DNA from: JBBSOK01 sp038259825
Lineage (GTDB): Bacteria > Bacteroidota > Bacteroidia > Flavobacteriales > Flavobacteriaceae
Reading direction: 5' to 3'
Assembly: GCA_038259825.1 (NCBI GenBank)
Contig: JBBSOK010000008.1
Coordinates: forward strand, 1-38,436
DNA: 38,436 nt
Shown here: positions 8,962 to 16,792 of the stretch, piece by piece
Position numbering within the stretch: the first letter of the stretch is position 1
Layout of the letters: the number at the start of each line of letters is the position of its first letter
Translations under genes and position numbers: made by a program
Notes under the pieces: model-generated
Told to the model about the DNA's origin: nothing
The model's input: only the letters and a program-made list of their open reading frames with translations
Databases searched by the model: none

Positions 8962-10122
8962 TTAGTGCTTTAGCCAACTTTTGTAATACGTGCCATCCGT
9001 TAATGCCAAACCATCTTCCGTAACCATTAATGGTTTAAAAGTATCCACCATTACGGCAAGTTCATCAGTTTTTGTTTTTCCAATACTACGCTCGGTTGCA
9101 CCTGGGTGTGGACCGTGTGGTATTCCTGCTGGGTGTAATGAAATATAACCTGGACCTATATCATTTCTGCTCATAAAGTCACCATCAACATAGTACAAAA
9201 CCTCATCACTATCTATGTTACTATGATTATATGGAGCGGGAATGCTATCCGGATGATAATCGTACAACCTTGGCACAAAACTACAAACTACAAATGCGTC
9301 GGTTTCAAAAGTTTGGTGTACTGGTGGTGGTTGGTGGATTCTTCCAGTAATTGGTTCAAAATCGTGGATTGAAAGGGCGTATGGATAATTGAAACCGTCA
9401 TAACCCACAACATCAAAAGGATGGGTGGCATACTTCATTTCAAATATGTCGTTTTGCTTTTTTACTTTTATTATAAAATCTCCTTCTTCATTATTTGTTT
9501 CAAGCTCATACGGTTGGCGGATATCGCGCTCACAATATGGAGAATGCTCTAACAGTTGCCCAAAGTGATTTCTATACCGTTTTGGAGTATAAATTGGGCG
9601 ACGAGATTCTACAATAAAAAGTCTATTATCTTCAGTATTAAAATGAATTTGATAAATAATTCCACGCGGAACAATTAGATAATCACCGTACGTAAAATCC
9701 AAATTTCCTAAATGCGTTTTTAATTTTCCGGAACCTTTATGAATGAAAATCATTTCATCCGCATCCGTATTTTTATAAAAATAATCAGTTTGCGAATGTT
9801 GTGGTGCCGCCAATATTATACTACAATCAGAATTGGTTAAAACCGTTTTTCTGCTTTCCAAATAATCTTTTTCAGGCTTAATATTAAAGCCTTTCATTTT
9901 ATATGATTGAATGTTATTGGGTTTTGCAATTTTTGGCGCAACGCTATATTGCTTCACAATTTCCTTTACTTGTGTTGGGCGATGTTCGTGGTACATATTT
10001 GTGTACATACCGTCAAAGCCAATTGTTCCAAAAAGTTGTTCGCTATATAAAGAGCCATCATCTTTACGGAATTGCGTATGGCGTTTGTGTGGTATTTTTC
10101 CTAATTTATGGTAGAAGGGCAT
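8962..10122 (-). CDS. hmgA: Homogentisate 1,2-dioxygenase
   Basis: Opens the ring of homogentisate to maleylacetoacetate, the step after hppD. It is a cupin-fold protein of 386 residues, shorter than the roughly 440-residue animal enzyme, with the family start (MPFYHKLGKIPHKRHTQFR) and the long beta core. Likely Fe(II) ligands are H300 and E307 (NHSNIDSDEV) and H336 (AGIPHGPHPG). The H-to-E spacing is one residue longer than I recall for the human enzyme. Maleylacetoacetate isomerase and fumarylacetoacetase are not in the window. The leader holds two inverted repeats (listed separately) that may be regulatory. Confidence 0.93.
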   Translation of the reverse strand: MPFYHKLGKIPHKRHTQFRKDDGSLYSEQLFGTIGFDGMYTNMYHEHRPTQVKEIVKQYSVAPKIAKPNNIQSYKMKGFNIKPEKDYLESRKTVLTNSDCSIILAAPQHSQTDYFYKNTDADEMIFIHKGSGKLKTHLGNLDFTYGDYLIVPRGIIYQIHFNTEDNRLFIVESRRPIYTPKRYRNHFGQLLEHSPYCERDIRQPYELETNNEEGDFIIKVKKQNDIFEMKYATHPFDVVGYDGFNYPYALSIHDFEPITGRIHQPPPVHQTFETDAFVVCSFVPRLYDYHPDSIPAPYNHSNIDSDEVLYYVDGDFMSRNDIGPGYISLHPAGIPHGPHPGATERSIGKTKTDELAVMVDTFKPLMVTEDGLALTDGTYYKSWLKH

Positions 10123-10150
10123 TTTTGCTAATTTTATTGGATTTTGTAAG

Positions 10151-10253
10151 AGTTCATTTTTATTGAACTGATTAAGAACTAAATTAAACTTACATTGAAG
10201 AATAATTTAGTGCTTTCACAAATATCGGAAAAATTTTGCTGTTGTAAGTTTAA
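10151..10253. promoter_or_regulatory. Inverted repeats in the hmgA leader
   Basis: Two symmetric elements lie between hmgA and the patatin gene. AGTTCA/TGAACT (10151-10156 and 10164-10169) is a perfect 6-bp inverted repeat with a 7-base spacer, about 30 bases before the hmgA ATG. TTAAACTTACA (10184-10194) recurs inverted as TGTAAGTTTAA (10243-10253). No full TAnnTTTG box is present; the best is TAAGTTTA (7 of 8), inside the first arm of the larger repeat. They could be operator sites for control of the tyrosine-degradation operon, but this rests on symmetry and position only. Confidence 0.3.
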
Positions 10254-10260
10254 GATTCTA

Positions 10261-12495
10261 TTAAAACCTATATCCTATGCTTACAAACCACTCGCCTGTA
10301 TCACGTTCTGGCGAAATACTGTATTTTAATTCCATTGGGCCTAAAAAGGTTTCTAGACCGTAGCCAATTGCATAGCCACTATAATCTACTCCATCTATCC
10401 ATTTGCCATCGGTAAAAAGATCATCGCCCACATTGGCAATATTTGCAGCAATATTTATGTGGTTTTTTCTAAGAAACTCGTAATCTAATGTAATTGCAGC
10501 TTTTAAATAGGTGTCTCCGCGTAAGCTTAACGCTTCATAACCGTAAAACGGAGTAATATTATTCAATCTTTCATAACCAAAACCGCCTACAAAAAAGTCT
10601 AGACTACTGGTATTGTTTCCCCCAATTTTAAAGCCGCCTTCAGACTCAATAACTGCTGAAATTTTGCTTCCAAAAGATTTTGCATAACCTATATGAGCCT
10701 TTCCTATTGAAAACTGATCGAAATCCTTATTTCGTCCATTCGCCAACAAATAAAGATGAAAATCGCCATTAAAAAAAATACCTTCATTTGGGAAAAAGCT
10801 ATTATCGAAACTGTCATATTTTAAATACCCGAAAGCACTGTAGTAATTAGTGCTTTCAAAAACGGTTCTTGGCAGGTTATTTTCATCTATACCTATAGAT
10901 TCTGAAAGGTAACGCAGGTATTTGTGTTCTGCACCTAGTCCCAAAAGGAAAACTCTCTGAAACAATGTTTCCGCATAAATCTGATTCGTAAAATCGCTAT
11001 ATTGAAGGTTAATTTTATTTATCTGATTGTTAAGTTGTTCTTGACTATCAGAAAAGGCAAAATTTATGGGTACATTTTTGTCAAAAAAATTATATGAGCT
11101 ATTAAAACCAATGCTCCAATAAAACCCTTTATCTATGTAATATTTAAAGTTATACCTAATATTATCTCCTACTGCAAAGTCCAAAGAAGCAATATCGTTA
11201 TTAGTGAATAATCTTTTTCTCGTTACGTTTAGCAAAGCTGCCGTTTTATACAAGTCGTCATAATGTGCTCCAATGCGCAAGAGCATTCGTGAATTATTTT
11301 CACGTAAATTAAAAACTATATTATAACTGTTCTCTGCATTTTTCTCTAACCTATAATTTATATCTTGAAAGTTACCAGTTGCCGAAAGGTTGTTGATGCC
11401 TTCATTAAATTCAGAATAGGTTGTCATTCCTGGTGTGCGCAACTTGAGTTTTCCTAATACATACGAACGACTATAATTACTAATTCCTTCAATTCTTACT
11501 TCTTTAATATACATTTCGGTCCTTTCATCAAATTTAATGGACGCTTGTGGTTTGTCTTTTTGCCTATCACCGATTTCTTTTAAGATTTCGAAGTTTAATT
11601 TTGCTGCATCTTCACCAGATTGAACAATCTCTTTACTTGAATCAAAACCAACTACAGAAAAATTATCGATAATTGGGTGAATATAAACATCCGTCTTACC
11701 CCGCTTTTTAATCATATCGTTAATTGTCCGATAGTTGTTTATTTGGACCAATACCTCCAAAGCCGATTTTAAATTCTTTCTATCCTTCAGGCTGTCTTGT
11801 ACATCTACGCCAATAATTATATCCATTCCTTTTGCCTTGACTTCATTTACGGGATAATTATTTACAACGCCACCGTCAATTAGGATTTTTCCATCAATTT
11901 CAACAGGACTAAAAAGTGACGGTAGCGCTCCGCTTGCAGTTATGGCTCTTGGTAAATATCCTTTTTCCAGCATTACTTCTTTTCCGCTTTCAATATTTGT
12001 GGCAACACAGAAAAACGGTATTGGCAGTTTGCTGAAATCTGAAATAGAATCTACATGAGCTGTCAACCTTGATAGTAAATTATATACATTTTGTCCTTTT
12101 GAAAGGCTTGAAGGAAAAGCGATCTGAAATTTATCGAATGGCAATGTAAGAGCATATTTTTCCGATTCTTCTTTCTCATAAAAAGTTTTTGCACTTCGCG
12201 GAATGTTATCTTGAATGAGTGTAGTAAAATCTGTATTTCTAAACAAAGAATCTAATTGCTTTGCTGAATATCCTGAAGCATAAAGACCTCCAATTATAGC
12301 GCCCATACTCGTGCCGCCAATATAATCTATCCGCACTCCTGCTTCCTCCAAAACTTTAAGAACGCCAATATGCGCCAAACCCTTAGCACCACCTCCACTT
12401 AAAACAAGACCGACTTTTGGGTCGTCAATTGTATTAACCTGTGCAGCTGCAAACACGGAGAACATTACTAATAATATGGTTAGAAATTGTTTCAA
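10261..12495 (-). CDS. Patatin-like phospholipase with outer-membrane barrel (PlpD/type Vd-like)
   Basis: A 744-residue protein with a signal peptide (ending near FAAAQ, residue 19). A patatin domain covers about 28-310: oxyanion-hole motif SGGGAKG (33-39), nucleophile S63 in GGTSMGAI, and catalytic D207 in IDGGVVNNYP. A POTRA-like segment follows (about 330-410, with VRIEGISNYSRSYVLGKL), then a 16-strand-type Omp85/D15 barrel that ends in SIGYRF. This is the arrangement of the PlpD group, in which a lipase is attached to its own barrel. It likely hydrolyses lipids at the outer membrane; the substrate is unknown. The start is a TTG at 12495 (TTGAAACAA); no upstream ATG fits. uvrC ends 62 bases upstream on the same strand. 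Confidence 0.9.
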   Translation of the reverse strand: MKQFLTILLVMFSVFAAAQVNTIDDPKVGLVLSGGGAKGLAHIGVLKVLEEAGVRIDYIGGTSMGAIIGGLYASGYSAKQLDSLFRNTDFTTLIQDNIPRSAKTFYEKEESEKYALTLPFDKFQIAFPSSLSKGQNVYNLLSRLTAHVDSISDFSKLPIPFFCVATNIESGKEVMLEKGYLPRAITASGALPSLFSPVEIDGKILIDGGVVNNYPVNEVKAKGMDIIIGVDVQDSLKDRKNLKSALEVLVQINNYRTINDMIKKRGKTDVYIHPIIDNFSVVGFDSSKEIVQSGEDAAKLNFEILKEIGDRQKDKPQASIKFDERTEMYIKEVRIEGISNYSRSYVLGKLKLRTPGMTTYSEFNEGINNLSATGNFQDINYRLEKNAENSYNIVFNLRENNSRMLLRIGAHYDDLYKTAALLNVTRKRLFTNNDIASLDFAVGDNIRYNFKYYIDKGFYWSIGFNSSYNFFDKNVPINFAFSDSQEQLNNQINKINLQYSDFTNQIYAETLFQRVFLLGLGAEHKYLRYLSESIGIDENNLPRTVFESTNYYSAFGYLKYDSFDNSFFPNEGIFFNGDFHLYLLANGRNKDFDQFSIGKAHIGYAKSFGSKISAVIESEGGFKIGGNNTSSLDFFVGGFGYERLNNITPFYGYEALSLRGDTYLKAAITLDYEFLRKNHINIAANIANVGDDLFTDGKWIDGVDYSGYAIGYGLETFLGPMELKYSISPERDTGEWFVSIGYRF

Positions 12496-12557
12496 TTTTT
12501 TTATTCTAAAATTATTATCGTTAAAAGTTGAATTTTTATAGTGATCAAAAAAAAAAT

Positions 12558-14354
12558 CTAATTACTCACTTTCTCAAAATATCCAACAATTTTCTTTGCC
12601 CTACTTGCTCCTACTATTTTTTCCAAGTCGTCAAAACTTGCTTCTTTAACTCTTTTGGTGCTTTTAAATTTTCGCAATAAATCTTCAACTGTTTTTTCTC
12701 CAATTCCGGGAATAGTTTCCAGTTCTGTATTTAATGCCTGTTTACTTCGTTTATTACGGTGAAATGTTATACCAAATCTATGTGCTTCATTTCGAAGTTG
12801 CTGTATTATTTTTAATGTTTCGCTTTTTTTGTCTAAATACAACGGAATCGGGTCATTTGGATAAAATAATTCTTCCAACCTTTTAGCTATACCAACAACT
12901 GCTATCTTTCCGCGTAAATCCAAAGCATCTATACTTTTTAATGCTGATGAAAGCTGCCCTTTTCCTCCATCTACGATGATTAATTGTGGTAATGGTTGCT
13001 CTTCATCCAACAATCTTTTATAGCGACGATACACAACTTCTTCCATACTGGCAAAATCGTCCGGACCTTCAACCGTTTTAATGTTGAACTTACGGTAATC
13101 GCTCTTACTCGGTTTTCCATTTTTAAAAACTACGCAAGCAGCAACGGGATTTGTCCCTTGTATATTACTGTTATCAAAACATTCAATGTGCCTCGGCTCC
13201 TCAGAAAGGCGCAAATCTTTCTTCATCTGCTGCATAACACGATTTTCGTGGCGATCTGGATCTACTATTTTTGCTTGTTTAAAGCGTTCCATCCTAAAAT
13301 ATTTGGCATTACGAATGCTTAAATCCAGTATTGCCTTTTTGTCGCCCAATTTTGGAATGTGCGTTTTAATGTTTTCTCCTAATTCTACTTCAAAAGGTAC
13401 GTAAATTTCATTAGATTGGCTGTTGAAGCGCTGTCTAATTTCAACAATTGCCAGCTGCAATAGCTCTTCATCTGGCTCATCCAAACGCTTTTTTATTTCC
13501 AATGTATGTGAGCGGATTATGGCGCCATGGGAAAGTTGGAGAAAATTTACATACGCATATCCTTCATCTGAAATTATACTAAAAACATCCACGTTATTAA
13601 TCTTTGGGTTAACAACTGTGCTTTTGGATTGATAATTTTCTAGAACATTAATCTTATCCTTCACGCGTTGAGCGTCTTCAAACTTTAAATCTTCGGCATA
13701 ATCTTTCATCACTTTTTTGAAACGGTGCAAGGATTCTTTAAAGTTTCCTTTTACAATATTTCGGATAGCTTCAATATTTTCATTGTATTCAGCTTCTGGA
13801 TAAAGTCCTTGGCAAGGTCCGGCGCAATTTCCTAAATGAAATTCTAGGCAAACTTTATATTTATCATTTTGGATTTTTTCCTCAGCCAAATCATAATTAC
13901 ATGTCCGTAATGGATATAGGCTTTTTATCAAATCCAACAATGTATGGACAGTTTTCATACTTGTGTAAGGCCCGTAATATTCGGACCCGTCCTTGATCAT
14001 TCTACGCGTTGGGAAAACTCTTGGAAAGCGTTCATTTTTAATACATATCCACGGATAACTTTTGTCATCCTTCAACATAATATTGTAGCGTGGCTGGTAA
14101 TTTTTAATCAAGTTGTTTTCAAGCAGAAGTGCATCCGTTTCTGTTTCAACCACAATATGTTTTATGGTTTCAATCTTTTTTACAAGAACCTTTGTACGCC
14201 CAACTTGCTGTTTTGTAAAATAACTAGAAACGCGTTTTTTTAGGTTTTTGGCTTTACCAACATATAGCAATTTGCCGTCTTTATCAAAGTATTGATATAC
14301 GCCGGCCGAATCTGGAAGAGTGGAAATTTGAAGTGCTACCGAAGCTTTTGCCAT
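12558..14354 (-). CDS. uvrC: Excinuclease ABC subunit C
   Basis: UvrC makes both incisions beside DNA lesions in nucleotide excision repair, acting with UvrA and UvrB in the cytoplasm. At 598 residues it is full length. Visible in order: the GIY-YIG nuclease (GVYQYF at 18-23, LLYVGKAKNL at 29-38), a Cys-containing segment (CNYD, CLEFHLGNCAGPC near 155-182), the UVR motif (FEDAQRVKDKINVL), the RNase H-like nuclease core (HIECFDNSNIQG near 388), and the helix-hairpin-helix end (IPGIGEKTVEDLLRKF). ATG at 14354 agrees with relatives. A well-formed promoter ends only five bases before this ATG, suggesting a nearly leaderless message. Confidence 0.97.
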   Translation of the reverse strand: MAKASVALQISTLPDSAGVYQYFDKDGKLLYVGKAKNLKKRVSSYFTKQQVGRTKVLVKKIETIKHIVVETETDALLLENNLIKNYQPRYNIMLKDDKSYPWICIKNERFPRVFPTRRMIKDGSEYYGPYTSMKTVHTLLDLIKSLYPLRTCNYDLAEEKIQNDKYKVCLEFHLGNCAGPCQGLYPEAEYNENIEAIRNIVKGNFKESLHRFKKVMKDYAEDLKFEDAQRVKDKINVLENYQSKSTVVNPKINNVDVFSIISDEGYAYVNFLQLSHGAIIRSHTLEIKKRLDEPDEELLQLAIVEIRQRFNSQSNEIYVPFEVELGENIKTHIPKLGDKKAILDLSIRNAKYFRMERFKQAKIVDPDRHENRVMQQMKKDLRLSEEPRHIECFDNSNIQGTNPVAACVVFKNGKPSKSDYRKFNIKTVEGPDDFASMEEVVYRRYKRLLDEEQPLPQLIIVDGGKGQLSSALKSIDALDLRGKIAVVGIAKRLEELFYPNDPIPLYLDKKSETLKIIQQLRNEAHRFGITFHRNKRSKQALNTELETIPGIGEKTVEDLLRKFKSTKRVKEASFDDLEKIVGASRAKKIVGYFEKVSN

Positions 14355-14359
14355 AACTT

Positions 14360-14391
14360 CAAAGATACTTTATGTTTTGATTTTAGGACAA
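14360..14391 (-). promoter_or_regulatory. Promoter for uvrC, giving a very short or absent leader
   Basis: On the minus strand, TTG (14391-14389) is followed after 21 bases by TATCTTTG (14367-14360), a full match to the Bacteroidota TTG-N17-23-TAnnTTTG consensus with the same 21-base spacing as the HU promoter in this window. Transcription would start about five bases further on, at or just before the uvrC ATG (14354-14352). Confidence 0.6.
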
Positions 14392-14533
14392 TTTTGTATT
14401 TCAAAAAAAATGCTAAAACTTTTTAAGATTTTAAAACCGTTAAAAATATAATAATTTGAGTCTGTTAATTTTTCCGTAAGTAAAAACTAATGGAAAAGAC
14501 TTTTGGGTAAATTGCGTGCTTATAACTAGCCAA

Positions 14534-15406
14534 ATGAATCTTGCCATATTGTCAAAAAGCGAAACTTTATATTCTACCCAAAGCATTATAAAAGCTGCTG
14601 AAGCTAGAAACCATACTATAGATATTATAGATCCAGATTATTGTGATTTAACTGTAGAAAATGGAAATCCTTCACTGTTTTATATTGATGATGTGGTTGA
14701 AAAGATTGAAGCCATTATCCCAAGGATTGGCGCTTCAAATACCTATTACGGCACAGCGGTTGTCCGCCATTTTGAAGCTATGAATGTTTTTACCGCGGTT
14801 TCTTCCGAAGGGATTTTAATTTCTAGGGATAAGTGGACTTGTTTTCAGGCACTTTCAAAATTCAATATTCCGGTTCCACATACTGTTCTGGTTTCTTTTG
14901 TAAATCCAGAGCGGCAGTTGGAAACCTTTCCAGATAAACCAATTATTATCAAAATTGTTGAGGGCACTCATGGCGAAGGCGTTATTTTGGCAGAATCCCG
15001 CAAAAACGCACTTTCAATTATTGAAACATTACTTGCCTCAAAAATTAAATTTGTCCTTCAAGAATATATTGAAGAAAGTAAAGGTTCGGATATTCGCGCA
15101 ATTGTGGTAGATGGCGTTGTAGTTGCGGCCATGAAAAGACAATGTAAGGATGGCGATTTTAGAAGCAATTTGCACCGTGGCGGCACCGCCAAAACTATTA
15201 AATTAAGCCAACAAGAGGAGGATATTGCTATAAAAGCAGCAGAAGCCTTAAAATTGGGTGTTTGTGGGGTAGATATTTTACAATCTAAAAACGGTCCATT
15301 GTTATTAGAAATTAATTCTTCTCCAGGATTGGAAGGCATTGAAAATACTACAGGAGTTGACATTTCAAAAAGTATAATTTCGTTTTTGGAGCGAAATAAG
15401 AAATGA
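14534..15406 (+). CDS. RimK-like ATP-grasp amidoligase, copy 1
   Basis: A 290-residue member of the RimK family, which ligates amino acids such as glutamate to a protein or peptide carboxyl end using ATP. An N-terminal preATP-grasp part (1-95, with PRIGASNTYYGTAVVRHFE) leads into the ATP-grasp fold: IIIKIVEGTHGEGVIL (lysine and glycine-rich loop), LQEYIEES, GSDIRAIVVDG, FRSNLHRGG and LLLEINSSPGLEGIE (acidic metal ligands). All hallmark residues look intact. I start at the ATG at 14534, which aligns with copy 2 at 15916; a GTG 18 bases earlier is also in frame. Compared with copy 2, the segment DKWTCFQALSKFNIPVP differs from the usual DKLRSLQ, so the acceptor may differ. It is first in the RimK-protease-RimK-AstE operon. 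Confidence 0.9.
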   Translation: MNLAILSKSETLYSTQSIIKAAEARNHTIDIIDPDYCDLTVENGNPSLFYIDDVVEKIEAIIPRIGASNTYYGTAVVRHFEAMNVFTAVSSEGILISRDKWTCFQALSKFNIPVPHTVLVSFVNPERQLETFPDKPIIIKIVEGTHGEGVILAESRKNALSIIETLLASKIKFVLQEYIEESKGSDIRAIVVDGVVVAAMKRQCKDGDFRSNLHRGGTAKTIKLSQQEEDIAIKAAEALKLGVCGVDILQSKNGPLLLEINSSPGLEGIENTTGVDISKSIISFLERNKK

Positions 15407-15454
15407 GTATAATTTCAAAATTACTACCTTGCAAAAAACCTAAAAAACTATTTT

Positions 15455-15919
15455 TTGAAAAGAGAAATTGGCAGAATAGATAAAGCAGATTTTCCACTTT
15501 TAGAGCTTAAAGATGTTGAAATAAAAGTTGATACCGGAGCATATACTTCATCAATACACTGTAAAAATATCACGGTAGAAAATAATTATTTAAAGTGCAT
15601 TTTTTTAGATCCTGAACATCCTAAATATCACGAAAAAGAAATTACTTTTGACGAATATGATGTAAAGGTTGTAAAAAGCAGCAACGGCCAATCTGAAGCC
15701 AGATACCGCATTCAAACAAAAATTGAGCTTTTCGGTAAAATTTCTTCAATTTATCTTACCTTAAGCGACAGGGAAGAAATGAAATTCCCAGTTTTACTTG
15801 GCCGCCGATTCCTTAGCAAAAAATTTATTGTAGATATTGGCAAAACAAACCTTTCATTCAAAGAAAAAATTAAAACAACTCAAATAATTCCGAAGAGCGG
15901 AAAACAACATAACCAATGA
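15455..15919 (+). CDS. Retropepsin-like RimK-associated protease (Zn_protease/DUF785 family)
   Basis: A 154-residue single-domain protein of the family often labelled ATP-dependent zinc protease, which structurally is a retropepsin-like aspartic protease. The active-site motif is VDTGAYTSSIHC near residue 25, and the second hallmark is FPVLLGRRFLSKKFIVD near 110-125. No signal peptide or membrane helix is present, so it is cytoplasmic. It starts at a TTG (15455, TTGAAAAGA); the ATG at 15403 is out of frame. It ends with a 4-base ATGA overlap with the second rimK-like gene, so the two are translationally linked. Relatives elsewhere sit beside rimK (RimB of Pseudomonas), where the protease is thought to act on the same modification. 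Its target here is unknown. Confidence 0.85.
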   Translation: MKREIGRIDKADFPLLELKDVEIKVDTGAYTSSIHCKNITVENNYLKCIFLDPEHPKYHEKEITFDEYDVKVVKSSNGQSEARYRIQTKIELFGKISSIYLTLSDREEMKFPVLLGRRFLSKKFIVDIGKTNLSFKEKIKTTQIIPKSGKQHNQ

Positions 15920-16791
15920 ACATAAAAGTATTATCTGCAAACGCCAATTTATATTCTACACAAAGATTAGTTGAAGCAGCAAAAAACAGAAATCACAACG
16001 TAGAAGTCATAAATCACGCAAAATGCGATATTGTAATTGAAAAGAAAAATCCGTGTATTTACTACAAAGGCAAGAAAATTGAAGATACCGATGCTGTAAT
16101 ACCAAGAATTGGCGCAAGCGTTACATTTTATGGAACGGCTGTAGTAAGACAATTTGAAATGATGCGTTGTTTTACAACTACTGAAAGCCAAGCCTTGGTA
16201 AGATCTCGTGATAAATTAAGAAGTTTGCAAGTACTTTCTAGAGCTGGCCTTGGACTGCCAAAAACAATTTTTACGAATTACAGTAGAGCTGTAAAAGAAG
16301 TTGTGGATCAAGCTGGTGGAGCACCCGTTATTATTAAATTATTAGAAGGAACGCAAGGCATAGGTGTCATTTTAGCTGAAACCCGAAAAGCTGCAGAAAG
16401 TGTTATTGAAGCATTTAACAATTTACAAGCTCGAGTAATTGTACAAGAATATATTAAAGAAGCTGGTGGTGCAGATATTAGAGCATTCGTTGTAGATGGA
16501 CAAATAGTTGGCGCAATGAAACGCCAAGGAAAGGAAGGAGAATTTAGAAGCAACCTTCATCGTGGTGGTACTGCTACAGTAATAAAATTAACGGATGAAG
16601 AAGAAACAGCAGCCTTAAAAGCTGCTAAAGCAATGGGATTAGGTATTGCGGGAGTAGATATGTTACAATCCGCTCGTGGACCATTAATTTTGGAGGTAAA
16701 TTCTTCTCCAGGACTGGAAGGTATTGAAACAGCTACAGGAAAGGATATTGCTACAACAATAATCAAATATATAGAACGTAACGCAGATTAA
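15916..16791 (+). CDS. rimK: RimK-like ATP-grasp amidoligase, copy 2
   Basis: 291 residues, closer to classical RimK (glutamate ligase for ribosomal protein S6) than copy 1. It contains PRIGASVTFYGTAVVRQFE, SRDKLRSLQVLSRAGLGLP, VIIKLLEGTQGIGVIL, VQEYIKEAGGADIRAFVVDG, EFRSNLHRGG and LILEVNSSPGLEGIE, so nucleotide- and metal-binding residues are intact. About half of the positions match copy 1 by eye; they are diverged paralogues rather than a recent duplication. The ATG overlaps the stop of the protease gene (ATGA, 15916-15919), and the next gene starts one base after its stop. The symbol reflects family only; S6 is the best-known substrate but is not shown here. Confidence 0.9.
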   Translation: MNIKVLSANANLYSTQRLVEAAKNRNHNVEVINHAKCDIVIEKKNPCIYYKGKKIEDTDAVIPRIGASVTFYGTAVVRQFEMMRCFTTTESQALVRSRDKLRSLQVLSRAGLGLPKTIFTNYSRAVKEVVDQAGGAPVIIKLLEGTQGIGVILAETRKAAESVIEAFNNLQARVIVQEYIKEAGGADIRAFVVDGQIVGAMKRQGKEGEFRSNLHRGGTATVIKLTDEEETAALKAAKAMGLGIAGVDMLQSARGPLILEVNSSPGLEGIETATGKDIATTIIKYIERNAD

Positions 16792-16792
16792 T

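Noticed and set aside
8958..10216. 14-base repeat TAATTTAGTGCTTT at the end of hmgA and in its leader
   Set aside because: One copy overlaps the hmgA stop codon and the sequence is AT-rich; without further copies in regulatory positions, chance is the simpler explanation.
15058..15363. 101-codon antisense frame in RimK copy 1, and similar antisense frames in RimK copy 2 and the AstE-like gene
   Set aside because: The sense frames carry intact conserved enzymes; the antisense frames show no domain, promoter or start context.
14534..16791. The two RimK genes as a recent tandem duplication or repeat
   Set aside because: They differ at about half of the residues and at nucleotide level throughout, so they are old paralogues.
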